Below are positions 41,701 through 54,800 of a stretch of 64,000 nt of DNA, piece after piece. The stretch lies in the NCBI GenBank assembly GCA_030068075.1, contig CM057841.1, forward strand, positions 32,901,030 through 32,965,029. Direction: 5' to 3'. Below the pieces are notes generated by a model. The model ran no database searches. It saw nothing but the letters and a program-made list of their open reading frames with translations, and was not told the DNA's origin. A program made the translations under genes and the position numbers. This DNA comes from Paguma larvata. Its lineage: Eukaryota; Chordata; Mammalia; Carnivora; Viverridae. Each line of letters opens with the position of its first letter. The stretch's first letter is position 1.

Positions 41701-44054
41701 AAAGTACTCATTCCTAAAGTTGCTTGTCAGATTATATGGCCAAGAGCCGACTAACAGCTAGAGACTGTGACGTATCCACGTCAGGCGGGTACGAGAGCTG
41801 AGGTTTTGAAGACCCTCTAGCAACTTGTATCCCTCCGCCACCCTGTGAATATTCCGCAGCTCTCTATCAGGGCTGTGCATCAAATGCCTAAAGCATGAAA
41901 ATACAGGTTTCTGGGTCTCGTCCAAGAAGTTTCCGGCTTGGTTGGACTGGGGAGTGGGCTGGGCACTGGAAGTTTGGAAAACCTCTCTGGGCGACTGCTC
42001 TACTGACAACGCCGACAGGAAATCCTGAATGAAATGAATAGAGCAGGGTGCCGAGTGGCATCTACATCTCCGCTTTCGCTCGATACAACACCCGACCACG
42101 TGTGGACAGGAATAGGGAGGGAAGAGGGCCCCGTATCTGGAGGAGTTGGAAATACGCTCCCTCTTGCAAGACACCTACCAAAATTAGAATCATATTTGAG
42201 GATGCCGGGACTGTATGCAGTATATAAATAAGTGTAATGTCATTTAATATGATAGTATTTTAAAAAATGAGTTGAGTGGTGTTTTCTAGCTGTTAGTTTA
42301 GCCAAATATCAATATAGAAATTAGCCTTCTGCAGCTGCACGGGCAATTGAATTTCCAGCTTGCTTGTGGGTGGCTTGGTTCCTCCCTCTTCCTAGAATCG
42401 TAAGATGCCCCCGAGGATTGTTGATCTGTCCCTTCTACAACCACCTCAGCCAGAAATAATCCAACAGATTTGGACCATACGCTGAGGGAGACAGGCAGCA
42501 TGGCAGAAACAGTCCTGCTCTGGTTCTCTCTCAGACAAGATTCCAGGCCTGGTTTTGACTTGCTGCTAACTCACTGAATGATCTCGGATGAAGTCCTTCA
42601 CTTCTCCATAGATTTCTATAAAATGAGAGGCCAGGGGTCCAGGCTTAAACACCTTCTGGGGTCAAGTAATATCAGTGAGTGAAATGGACTAGGTACAAGA
42701 CAAAGGGGAATAGTGAGGACTGTGGAAAGTGGAGAGCTCATGCCTTTGTAAAGGGGTAGCCTCTACTCAGTTCCTGAAGATTTGTCCAATCAGGGTCACT
42801 GAGAACAGTTGTGCAGGTTGTGCACTGCACAAGGGCACTACTTCAGAGGAGATACTTTTCACCTCATAGATGCAGATATTTATCAGTGATGATTTCTGGA
42901 GGAAGTCTGTCTGTGGCGGGTTTTGAAGAAAGGACACCTTCTAATTTGCTCAAACGTGATGGCTGGGTGGTCAGAAGTCCTGGTTACCATGTGGGAATGA
43001 AGCTGCAGTGTTGTCTGATTTCTTCTCCTTCCTCCTCCTCTTCCACCTCCTCCACCTCCTTTTTACCCTCTTCTTCTACTCCGGAGAAGCTAAAAACATG
43101 ACTTTTGAAGTGAAATTCCCCTAATTTCATATTAACTGGAAACGCCAAAACATTTCTGACATTTGTGGACTAGACAAAACATTTCCTGGGGCCGAAGTCA
43201 GGCTAGGAGGTGGCGCTCTCTGCCCAGAGGCGCTCTGCGTCACTGACATTTCAGAAACCCTCCTACTCGAGGCGCATGTGCAATCTTGATGGAAAAACAA
43301 AGAAAAACTAACTACCCAGTCAAATTACATGAATACGACGGGGGGTATGTGGTTATATGAATTATACAGATATTAAAAGTAAAAGTGCATCCTTTGAATA
43401 ACGGGATATACAATATTCTCCCTACCTATCATCAGATTAACTTGAGTTCATCCTTTCTTAATCTAAATGTTATTTCTCCAGAGGGAGGCTCCTAGGCTTC
43501 CACCGATATTAGGTCCCCCCATTACACTTCCATAAAACACGTTACTCTTCCTAAGTGAACTTACCAAATTTCTATCATCAGATATTGGCCCGTGTGAATG
43601 TTGGCCCCAGTGGGGATACGCCTGGCACGTCCCAGGCACCCAGTATATCACTGAAGGACGGATTAGTCTCAGCCCCAGCAGGCAAACATCTTTCCTCCTC
43701 AGTGTCTCCCTGACCTGACCTTACTGCCTGGCGCCCGATCTCTGGACCCGTGACCTTGGAGGACTTCTGGCCTTCCCCGCCCCTCCCCCACATGTCTCCT
43801 GAGCTGGAGGGAAGACCCAGTTCAGGCCGTCGATGTTCAGAACACCCACGTTTGGCTTGTGGCTGAAACTCGCCTGGACTGGAGAGGAGCAGTGACACAC
43901 ACACAGACACCTTCTCTCACAGGAAGGCCGCTTCGTCTTGAATGCCGGGGGCTGGGGGAGTGTTCTGAGCACAGAATTAAATTCTGTTCCCTGTACATAT
44001 TTTACTCTCCTATTTTGTTTCATCTGAGCAACACGATCATTATGATGCCAAGTA

Positions 44055-44258
44055 ATAAGCCGGCCGGCCTGCAGATTTATTCAAGGAATCGGGTGGCCGT
44101 CCATGGCCAGCGGCGTTGTTTGATGGTGAAAAGAGTCCCCCTAAGGATCATCCTCGAGTCCACAAAACATCAGTGAAAGCAGCCGATTCCACGAAGGAGC
44201 TAAACACTGAAACGGAGCTAATGATCGCGGGGGAAATTGTGGAGGAAGGAAAACCGAA
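44055..44258 (-). other. CES5A 3' untranslated region
   Basis: It runs from the stop at 44259-44261 to the expected cleavage zone about 20 nt past the AATAAA at 44076-44081. The end is inferred. Confidence 0.55.
44076..44081 (-). terminator. AATAAA polyadenylation signal of CES5A
   Basis: TTTATT on the plus strand, about 180 nt past the CES5A stop. It is the nearest canonical signal on the gene strand. Confidence 0.6.
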
Positions 44259-44508
44259 TCACACAGACAGAACTTGCTGTGGAACAGAACGGAAGAAGCC
44301 AGGCAGGAGCAGAGAAAGGGAGAGTAAGGGAGGAGGAGGACTGGGGAGGGCCATGGAAGCGGACATTATCAGGGGGAGGGTATCTGTCCAAAACTCCACC
44401 TCCTGCTCCTTCAGTTTCTTTCCCACGCTCATGTTCAAATCCAGCTTCAGGTACTGCTCGCTCTGATTGTAGGCCGGCCACAGGGGCACACCTTCCCCGT
44501 TAGGGTCC
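44259..44508 (-). CDS. CES5A exon 13: C-terminal tail, no ER signal
   Basis: 250 nt coding, from [10 protein letters not shown] through [11 protein letters not shown], then a 36-residue tail rich in Pro, Ser and Leu ending Q-Q-V-L-S-V and TGA. Two sequons (NQS, NMS). No HXEL. The tail replaces the ER-retrieval end of CES1. Acceptor ttccag|GGACCC. Confidence 0.92.
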
Positions 44509-45855
44509 CTGGAAGTGAGGGCAGAGAGGGGGGTGAGATTTCTACCCCCAAACACCTGGCTGAGCGGAAAGCCGGCGCCCAGGGGGTGCGCACTTACCCG
44601 GTCCGAGCAAAGTTGGCCCAGTACCTCATCATCTTCCTGCTCAGCAATTTCTCCTCCTCGGTGGCTCCTTCTGAAGGAGACAATCACACAATCCAGCTCT
44701 CACGCGGATTCGCCAGAAGCCCAAGGTGCCTCGGGTCTGCTGAATCACGTCCACACCTCCCGTCCTGCTGGGATCCTCCTCCGGCCCGCCGCTCAATCGC
44801 GGTGCTCATTTTGTATCTGCACGTACTGAGGCCCAGAGCAGCCAGGGCGCGCCCAAGGAATCCTGGCTTCCAAACGGAGGAGGAGGCTGGTCGCACAGCT
44901 TCCCCGTCTAACCAATGCTCTTCCAGCCATTCCCGTGAGGCTGCAGCTTTCCTGGGGTCAGAGACCACCTCTCCCTCTCTTTCTACCACTCCCCCTCAAA
45001 CAATTAATTGATTATGGCATTTCTCTATTTGAGAAAGTAATACTTGCTCAAAGGACAAAATCCAAAATGCAGGAAGGGTATCTGACGAAAGTAAGTTTCC
45101 CTCTCGTCTCTTCCCTCCAGATACCCCGTTAGTTACCGGCCTCAGAGGTAACCGTAGCTACCAGCTTCCCAAGTGTCCTCCGAAGGCCAGCTAGACATGC
45201 GCAAGGATTTCAGCGGCCGCCTTTTCACACACTCGGTATAATATGAACATACATTCTGCATTTTTCTCTTTTTACTAAGATCGTATCCAGGAGATAGTTC
45301 CACACTGTTGCCTATAAACCTTCCATTTATTGTCATTTACTGTTATATAAATGTATAATGCGTAAATATGTATATATTCAATTATATATGAATATATAAC
45401 TCATGCACCCATATTCTCTTGGTGGATCTTTGCATCGTTTCCGAACTTCTGCTGGTAGAAGCAACGTTTCGGTGTGTGCCAAAACCTTTGCCTGTGTGTA
45501 ACTGCACAAAAAATTCTAGAAGTTGAATTGCTAGGGTAAAGACTGTCTGCATTTTAAATTTTCCATTAATATATGAGGTCGTCTGTCTCCACACACCTGC
45601 CAAATATGTGATGTGAAATGTATTGCTCTTTCCAACCTTGATTGCTGAGAAAAGGATTCCTCAGTCAAGGTTAGTGTTCAGTCCTCTTGCAAAGGGTGAG
45701 GTCGAGTGGCTTTTCAGGCTTAAAAGTCACATGTGTTTCTTTTTCCATAAACTGTCTATTTATATACTGCCCAGTTTTCAACTGAGTTCTTCTTTTCCCA
45801 CTGATTTTAGGAGCTCTTTATATATATTATATACCATATATACATATATATGTAT

Positions 45856-45892
<37 letters not shown>

Positions 45893-48800
45893 CACACCAT
45901 ATATCTCTATTTCTATCTCTATTTTTTAAGTAGGCTTCATGCCCAGCGTGGAGCCCAATGAGAGGCCTGAACTCACGACCCTGAGATCAAGACCTGAGCT
46001 GAAATGAGGAGTCGGACAGTTAACCAACTGAGCCACCCAGGAGCCCCAAGAGCTCTTTAGATATTAAAGAATTTAGCCTTTGATAGACATGGGGTTCATT
46101 TTTTCCTGTTCAGAGATTCCTGTGCCCGTCACATAGTATGAGCTCAGGGATGGGTGCTGAGTAATAGTAACAGGGACATTTATTAAGTGCTCACTGTATG
46201 CTTTATGAGAATTGTTTCATTTAATCCTTAAGACAACCTAGGAGGTAGTTGTGTTATTACCTGTATTATAAGGATGGGAATGAATACATCACAGATGTAT
46301 TCATTCAGGCGAGGGCTCTGTCTTCATCATCAAGAAGCCAGCATGAACTGGTTAAGAGCCTGTATTGTGAAATTTCTTACACAAAATATTTTAGTTATAT
46401 CTATAGAGTGTAGTTCCTACAATTTTTTCTGTTGATAACCTCATATGACTGGCTTCTTATTTTAGGCACTGACCAGGTCAAAAATTCAGGAATGAATGAG
46501 CTAACCTTGCTAGCGACAGTTTGCAAGCATCTACATGAGATCACCTGGATCCAACTACTTTGGGTTGGAATTATGAAAAACATGTTTGTTTGTTTGTTTT
46601 ACTTTTAAAGCCCCAGATGGTAGCCCCATCAACAGTTCTGGAAAGGGCAAGGAGGGATGAGGCTACTGGTCAGAGAGAAGGAAGAAAGTGTTTCTAATTA
46701 ATAAAAAATTTAGATCTCACGAGTGCCCCCAAGTGCCTACCCCTTTAAGTATGGACAGAAACACTCGTCAAGCTGGCGACTTGATGAGGAGAAACATTGA
46801 TCAACAGCAACAAATTGCTGGCAGCTCCTTTTCATCTTGGTTTCTAAGAATAAGAGGGGGGCATTTCCAGGGAATGGCTGTGTCTATAAACCATAGATTA
46901 AATTCTGACCCACCGGTCCACTGGACTCTTGCATGATACTGGGCGGGTGAGGGGCTTTGTGCTAACAGCGGGGAGTCATGTCCTCTCCCCAGCTTCTCCC
47001 AAGCTCCGGTCCCTGCAAGAGCTGAAGCCCCCCGAAGACTGTTTCTTACCAAACATGACAATGTCGCCCTTCAGGAAGGCACCTCCGAAGACGAAGCGGA
47101 TTTCATCAGTGTGATCGGCTTTCACGAAAGCTGGCCTTGTGTCCTTTAAGCACTGGGGCGGGTGTTGAAACTCATAGAAGTAGACAGGGGCGCCAGCATC
47201 TGCAGAGAGGCAGGAGCGGGCCTGGGCCGGTGCGCATGCGCAGTGGAGCAGGGGCCGCCCTGCATCCCCGCCTGGCTGGTCCCGGCCTCACAGCCCTACG
47301 GGTGGGACGGCTCAGAGAAGACCTGTGACTTGAACCATGCTAACTTCCCTCTTCTTCGCCGGAGGCCAGCACTTCCTGCCACAGCAGCCCCTCCGCCCAC
47401 CACCCCTCAGGGCACTCGGAGAGGGCAATAGTTTTTTACTTCTCTGAAAGCCTTTCTTACTGAGTCAAGACCTACCTCCCTGTGACTTCTTGTCATTGAC
47501 TCTGGTTCAACTGTCTGGAGACAAAGCGAACAAAGTTATTCCCTGCTTCCAACAATCTTTCATCTCTCTTCAGCTGAAGGTCTTTGCTTCGTAATTCCCC
47601 CCCTTCTTTCCCTGCATCATCAAATTTTCTCTACTGGACCACTGCCATCAGTATCCATTAACATGCATACACATATGTGCAACGCACACATGTGCACACA
47701 CACAGGCACACACGCATAGACACACACAAACACACATCCCCTTGGTCTCAGCTTCTCCTCTGGTCCCTGGCTTATCTGTCTAAATCCCTTCTCGCAAGAC
47801 CCGACATTACTCATCATCTCTGCTTCCTCTCCTCTCATCCTCTCTCTCTTTCTCCCTATTAATTGAAGTACCATTTATGGGCAATAAAAAAAAAACAGAT
47901 TTTAATTAAACGGTTTGATGAGTATTTACAAATGCATGGACATTCCTATAATCACCAAGCCAAGGTATCCAGAGCTTTTTTGTCACCCTGGAAAATTCCC
48001 ATGTGTGTCTTTGCAGTCACTCTACCAAGAGACAATCAATGTCTTTATTCCCGTCACCACAGATTAATTTGGCCTGCCCTTGACCTCAATGTAAATGGAA
48101 TAATACAATATATATGCTTTTTCGTGTCTGGCTTCTTTTCCTCAGTATAATGTTTTTGAGATTCATGCATGTTATTCCATGTGTCAGTAGTTGATTCCTT
48201 TTTTTTATCACCAAGTAGTATGTTACCGTACGAACATCCCACAATTCATTTATCCACTCATCTGATGATAGACTTTTAGGTTCTTTCCAGTTTGGTGATG
48301 TTATGATTAAACCGCTAGGGATATCCATACACAAGTCTTTTGTAAGGACATATGCTTTCACTTTTTTCAGTGAATATCTTAAGAGTAGCGTGGCTGAGTA
48401 ACAGGGTAGGTGGACATTAAACTGTGTAAGAAACGGACGGCTTTCCAGAATGGTCTTACCATTTTACATTCCCTCCAGAAGTACATGGTACTTCTCAATA
48501 TTCCACATCCTTGGCAGTACTTCGGGGTATGGTTTGTGTGGTTTTTTGTTTTTTTGTTTTTTTGTTTTTTAATTTCATTGTAAGAGAGAGAGAGAGAGAG
48601 CACGGGAAGGGCAGAGAGAGGAGAGAGAGAATCCCAAGCAGGCTCCACACTGTCAGTGCGAGCCCAATGCAGGGGCTCAAACTCACAAACCATGAGATCA
48701 CGACCTGAGCCAAAACCAAGATTCAGAGGCTAAATCAACTGAGCCACCCAGGCGCCTCTGTGTTTTTAACATTAACCATTCTAGTAGGTATAAATGGTTT

Positions 48801-51800
48801 CCCCATTTGAAGTTTATTTTGCATTTCCCTGATGACTAGTAACGCTGAGCACCTTTTCATGTGCCAAAAGGCTTTCATATATCGTGTTTTGTGAAGTATC
48901 CTCTCAAGTCTTTTATCCGTTTGTAATTGGATTGTTTGTCTCTTCATTATTGAATGGTAAGAGTTGTCGTATTCTGGATATGAATTTTTTGTCAGATAAT
49001 TATGTAGTGAATATTTTGTTCCAGTCTGTGGCTTGCATCTTCAGTTTTGTAATAGCGCTGTTTTTTTGTATGTAAAATACACATAATGTGAAATTCACCA
49101 CTGTCACCATTTCCAATTGTGTAAATCAGTGGCTCTCAGTACGTTCAGAATGTTGTGCAACCATCACCACTGTCTAGGTCCGGAACATCTTAAGCACCCC
49201 AAACAGGAGCCCCAGACCCCTTACGCGGTCGCTCCTTTTTGCCTTTCCTTCAGAAACTGCTTTCTGTCTCTGTGGATTTGCCTATTCGGACATTTCATAG
49301 AAATGGAATCACACCCGTGGCCTTTCGGGTCTGGCTTCTTTCACTTAGCATGTTTTCGTGGTTCGACAATGCCGTAGCATGCGTCAGCATTTCATTTCTC
49401 ACTATGGCCAAATAATAATCCATTTTCTTTTTTCTTTCACCGGCTGATGGACCTTTGGCTTTGTTACCACTTTCTGGTCTCTCTAAATAAGGCTGCTGTG
49501 AACATTCATGTCAAATTATTGTTTTCAGTTGTCTTGGGTATACCCCTGGAGTGGAATCGCTGAGTCACATGGTAACTTTATGTTTAAGCTTTTGAGGAAC
49601 AGCCAAACCACTTTCCACATCCCATGCACCATTTTCCATTCCCACCAGCTGTATGTGAGAGTTCCGGTTTCTCCACATTCTCGATGACATTGTTATTTTC
49701 TGGTTTTTGTTTGTTTATTTGTTCTTTTATTGCAGCCACTCTAGTGGTTATGAAGTGTTACGTCACTATGATTTGATTTGATTTGCCTTCCCTGATGGCT
49801 GATAATGTTGATTACCCTTTCTTGTGGTTAGTCATTTGTATATCTATTTTAGAGACCTATCCGTTCAATTCTTTGCCCACTTTTGAATTGAGCTATTTGG
49901 CTTTTTGTTGAGTTGAAGAGTCCTTCATATATTCCGAATGATAGTCCCTTCCATACCATATGCAGTAAAACCTTGGTTTGCGAGCATAATTTGTTCTGGA
50001 ACAGGCTTGTAATCCAAAGCACAGAATATCAAAGCCAAATTCCCCATAAAAAGTAATGGAAACTCAGGTGATTCGTTTTCCAACCCAAAAATATTCATAT
50101 AAAAATGATCACAATACTGTAATATAACACAAAATAATAAAGAAAATATAAAATATAAAGAAAAATAAACAAATTAGCCAGCACTTACCTTTGAACACCT
50201 TCGTGGCTGGTGTGGGGGAGAGGAGAGAGAGGAGGGTTATTGTGTAGGACGACTTTCACTATCATTAATGGAATCACTGCTCTCTATTTGGCTCAATGGG
50301 ATCTTTTTCTTTTCATGGAACTTTAACAACGAACCTGTCCAATGACACTAGCTTTTGCCTCCTTTTGAGAATTTCACAGAAATGTGACATTGCATTGTCA
50401 TTGAGCAGATTCATCACTCACCCTGCTACAGCCTTATTTTCTACAAGATGTTTCACCGTCTCCCACATTTTACACATCTCCCTAACCTCACTTGAAGTAA
50501 GGGATTCGTCCGCCTTTTTCTCTTCCTCTGCCAACGAGAACTCCTCCATAACCTCTTGCTGTTGCTCACGAGGCAGATCTATCATTTCGTCAGTGGTCGG
50601 CTCCCGGCCGTGTGTCTCCACCAGCTCTTGAATGTCGTCCTCAATCACCTTCAGTTCCGTGGTCTTCCCCAAGGACACAATTTCATCGCCAACTTATGGT
50701 TCCTGTTCATGAGCAAGCCCCTCTAAGTCATGTCCAAGAATGCAGTCAGGCCACAGTTTTCTCCGAGCAGAACTGAGGGTTCTCTCAGTGACCCCAACCC
50801 GGGCTTTATCGATGATCTCGAGGCAGTTCACAATGTGGAAACGATTTTTCCAAAACTCTTAGAGGGTAAGGTTTGTTCCTTCGGTCCCCTCAAAGCATTG
50901 TTGAAATAGTGCTTTGGTGTAGAGCTTTTTAAAGTTCGAAATGGCTTGCTCATCTACAGGCTGGAGGATTGGAGTGGTGCTGGGAGGCAGGAACTTGACA
51001 TTAGGGAACTCGAGCTCCTGCAGTAAGTCGTCCTCAAAGCCTGGAGGATGAGCGGGAGCATTATCCACAACCAGCAAGGGTCTGAGTCGCAGATTCGTTT
51101 CAAAAAGGTATTTCTTCACTGCAGGACGAAAGGCCACGTTGATCCACTCAACGAACAAGATACGAATGATCCATGCCTTGCTGTTGGACCTCCATACAGT
51201 GTTTAACTGGCTTTTCTGCACCTTGAGTTTCTTGAAGGCTTGTGGATTCTTGGAACGATACATGAGCGGGGGCTTGACTTTGAAACCCCGCTTGCGTTAG
51301 CACAAAACAAGAAGGTGAGACAGTCTTTCGTGGCCTTGTGACCGGGCATTTAATTCTCTTCTTCTGTAATGTAAGTCCTCTTTGGTATCTTTTTCCAAAA
51401 CAACCCCATCTCAACACAGTTAAAACTTGCTCCGGCAGGTAATACTCAGAAACCATGAGGTTCTTGAGCTCGGTAGTGAACACGTCAGCTGCTTTAGCAT
51501 CCGAACTCGAAGCCTCTCCGTGCCTCACAACTCTATGGGTGCCACTTCTCTTCTTAAAGTTATCAAGCCGTCCCCTGCTGGCCTCGAAGCCGTCTTCATT
51601 TCCTGTTGACGTACCTGGCAGTTTACTCACGAGGTCAGCGTACAAGGCCTTTGCTTTCTTGCAGATAAAGTTCTCGGTCACAGTATCACCTGCTAGTTGC
51701 TTCTCATTTATCCAAACCAGTAGCGACTTTTCTACATCTTCTAGAACACGTGGCTGTTGCTTTAATATTCTCCTGAGTCATATTCTCCTGCATCTAGCCT

Positions 51801-54800
51801 CCTTACTGCTTCCTTCTTCTTTAATATTGTGCAAATGCTCAATGTAGACTTCCTATAAAATCTTGCATCCTCATTCTTATCTCTCAATGATTTCCTTCTT
51901 CCACCATAATTGTCTCCTTCTTCTCACCACCTTTCCTTTCAACTTTTTTCTGCGTGGGGACCATTGTGTACACTCACACAGATGTTGACTACAGTACGGT
52001 ATTAATAAACTCTTGTCATATGCTGTATTTAATGTAACTGGCAATAAGACAGCAGAGGAAAGGGTCTATATCTACAGGCAGCCTGACCTGGAAAGAAGCA
52101 AAGCATTCCTAAGTTCACTCTTGTCTGGAAAAGCAAAGGACTGACTGTCCATAGGTGCTTTGAAGGGACAAAAAATACACTAGTGCCAGTGTGGGTACCT
52201 TTGAATGTTCTGAAAAATTGCTGATTTCTGCCAAACACCATGGCCTGACAAGCATAGGAGACAATCACCCACAATCCCACAGCAAGAGAGAGAGAGAGAG
52301 AGAGAGAGAAGAATCCTTGGCTCAGTTGTGATCATGGGGCATTTGGGGTCCCGTACTACTTGTATTTCAAGACATCGCTCATTTATCAAGTCAAAATTTA
52401 TTAGAAATATTTGCTTGTCTTGTGGAACGCTCGCAGAACAAGATACTCTCAATCCAAGGTTTTATTGTGTATGATTTGCAAATATTTTCTCCCATTCTTT
52501 TCACTTTTTTTATATTCTCCTTTGATGCACAATAATTTTTAGCTTTGATGAAGTCCAATTTATCTATTTTTCATTTTTTTCATTATGCTTTTGGTGCTTT
52601 ATCCGAGAATCCACGGTTACTTCCAACCTATTTGTATCTTTAGTTCTAACGTGGGTCTCTTGTAGAGAACTTACAGTTGGACTGTGTTTTTATAATCCAT
52701 TCATACTGCAATCTCTGCCTTTTGAGAGAATCCATTTACATTTAGTTTAATTACTTATTAGGAAGGATTTATTTCTGCCATTTTACTATTTGTTCCCCTT
52801 ATGTCTTATACCTTTTTTATTCTCTGGTTCTTCCATTACTGCCTTATTTCGTGTTAGATACTATTTTCTCGTGTACCAGTTTGAGTCCCCGCTTGTTTCT
52901 TTTACTCTACATGTTTGTAGTTATTTTCTAAGTGTTTGCCCTGGGGATTACAATGAACACCCTAATTTATAATAATTTATTTCAAATTAATACCACCTTT
53001 GTCTCAATAGTCTACAAACTCTTTCCCCCTTTATAGCTCTGTGCCTTTATGTTGTTGCTGTCCACAATTGCATCTTGGATGCATTGTATGTCAAAACACA
53101 GAATTATAATTATTGTTTTATACACTTGTCTTTTAAATCATATAGGAAGGAAAGAGATGTTAGAGGATCAAAAATAAATTCATACCGACTTCTATAAGTA
53201 AACATTAGTAATGTGAGTACCTTTAGTGGTATTCTTTGAAATACTATTTAGTGTCCTTTTGCTTAAGCCTTAAGGACTCTCTTTATCATTTCTTGTAGTG
53301 ACAAACTCTCTCAGGTTTTGTTTATCTGGGAATGTCTTGATTACTTCTTCATTTTTGAAGACAGTTTTGACAGACAGGGGACATTTTGGTTGACAGGCTT
53401 TTTTTTCTTTCTTTCTTTTTTTAATTGCAGCACTTTGAATTCTATTGCCTCTGGCCTCTGTGGTTCCTATTGAGAAATCAGCTGTTAATCTTATTAAAAC
53501 TACTTTGTACATGATCGGTCTATTCTCTCTTGCCTCTTTCAGGAATTTCTGTTTTTGAATTTTGATTGATCGTAATGTGTCTCTACATGGATCTCTTGGA
53601 GCTCCTCCTACTTGGGAGTCACTGAAACTCATGTACGTGAATATTTACATCTGTCATCAAATTTGAGACATTTGATCAGTTTTTAAATATTATTTTTACC
53701 TCTTTTCTCCCTCCTCTCCTTCTGGAAGTCCCATCATGCATACGTTGGGAGGTCTGATGGTGCTCCACAGGTCTCTTGAGCTCTGTTCATTTTTCTGCAT
53801 TCCTTCTTCTTTCTGATGCTCTCTTCGGTAGTCTCTATGGATTTATGTCCGAGTTCTCTGTTTCTTTCTTCTCTGTGCTCAAATCTGCCAACGAGTCCCT
53901 CGAGTGAATTTTCCATTCCATTGTTGTAATTTTCAATGCCAGAATGTCGAGCTGGTCCTTTTTATAATTTTATAAATTCTCTCTTTACTGCTTCTCTATG
54001 TGGTGAGACATCATTCTCATGGTTTCCTTTAATTTTTTATATGTGGTTTCCTCTAGCCATTTGAGCATATTTAATAGTCGGTCTAAAGTCCAACTGTAAA
54101 TCCAATGTCTGGGGTGCTTCAGGGACTGTTTCTGTTAATTATTTTCCTGTCCACGGGCCATACTTTCCCGTTTCTTTGCATGCCTCGTAATGTTTTGTTG
54201 AAAACTGGAGATTTTGAATATTATAAGGCGGCAACTCTGAACATCAGATTCTACCTCCCTTCCGTGGTTTGCTGTGACTGCTTATTGTGGCCGCAGTTGT
54301 TTGTTTGTTTGGAAACGTTTCTGTACTACTCTTGACTAGTCTCGGTCATGCATGGCCACCGAACCCTTTCTCCTGTTATCTTACTGGTCAACTCATAATT
54401 TTATGGGTCAGCTGAGGTTTTCATAAATGCCTAAAACAAACAAACAAAATCTCCCAGTCTTTGAAGATGGGCACTGTGTGTGTGTGCTGGAGCGTCCCTC
54501 AACGCTCAGCCGGACAGTTAACAAGTCTTAGTTTCCACTTTCTGTTTGAGCAGAGCCTGCAGGTCAGCCAGATATAACGGCTTAGGGCCATCGCAGGCCT
54601 TTCCTGAGCACGCTTCCCACTCTGAATATGTACAAGGCCTTCTAAATTCCCAGGTATACGGGGAGCTTTGCAAGCCTTTATTTCCAGAGCATCTCATTGT
54701 CCAGCTTTTCCTCCCAAGTATTATCTATAGTTTATTCCAACTGTTATCCCTTGCCCCTAGTGGTAGCAGCTACCTTTAAATGTTTATGAAAAATGCCCTC

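Larger units (their letters stand above)
32791..44054. other. Intergenic region between CES1 and CES5A
   Basis: About 11 kb separates the CES1 promoter from the CES5A polyadenylation signal. It holds four SINEs, three L1 remnants, a hAT-type fossil and a large CA microsatellite. I saw no carboxylesterase-like exon or other gene. CES1 distal regulatory elements may lie here, but nothing in the sequence singles one out. Confidence 0.6.
44671..47049 (-). other. CES5A intron 11
   Basis: 2.4 kb containing an antisense L1 remnant (about 45180-46110) interrupted by a SINE whose tail forms a TA/CA microsatellite, and a MIR-like piece at about 46150-46280. Confidence 0.6.
49961..52469 (-). mobile_element. 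Tigger (pogo/Tc1-mariner) DNA transposon, degraded
   Basis: 2.5 kb with inverted ends: CAGTAAAACCTTGGTTTG at 49963 and the mirror CAATCCAAGGTTTTATTG ending 52467, flanked by TA (49959-49960 and 52470-52471). On the minus strand are pieces of a pogo-type transposase: a DNA-binding region (51148-51681 frame), a DDE core with [11 protein letters not shown] and [12 protein letters not shown] (50859-51263), and a C-terminal acidic part (50418-50678). The frames are broken, so it is not active. The TIR type resembles carnivore Tigger elements. Confidence 0.9.

Noticed and set aside
32791..44054. A third carboxylesterase copy or pseudogene between CES1 and CES5A
   Set aside because: I looked for HGGG, GESAG, EDCLYLN and HXEL-type exons on both strands by eye and found none. 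A diverged fragment could still be missed without a search.
50859..51263. Conserved-looking 134-residue protein as a host gene
   Set aside because: It is the DDE core of a Tigger transposase, bounded by inverted ends and TA, with broken frames on both sides.
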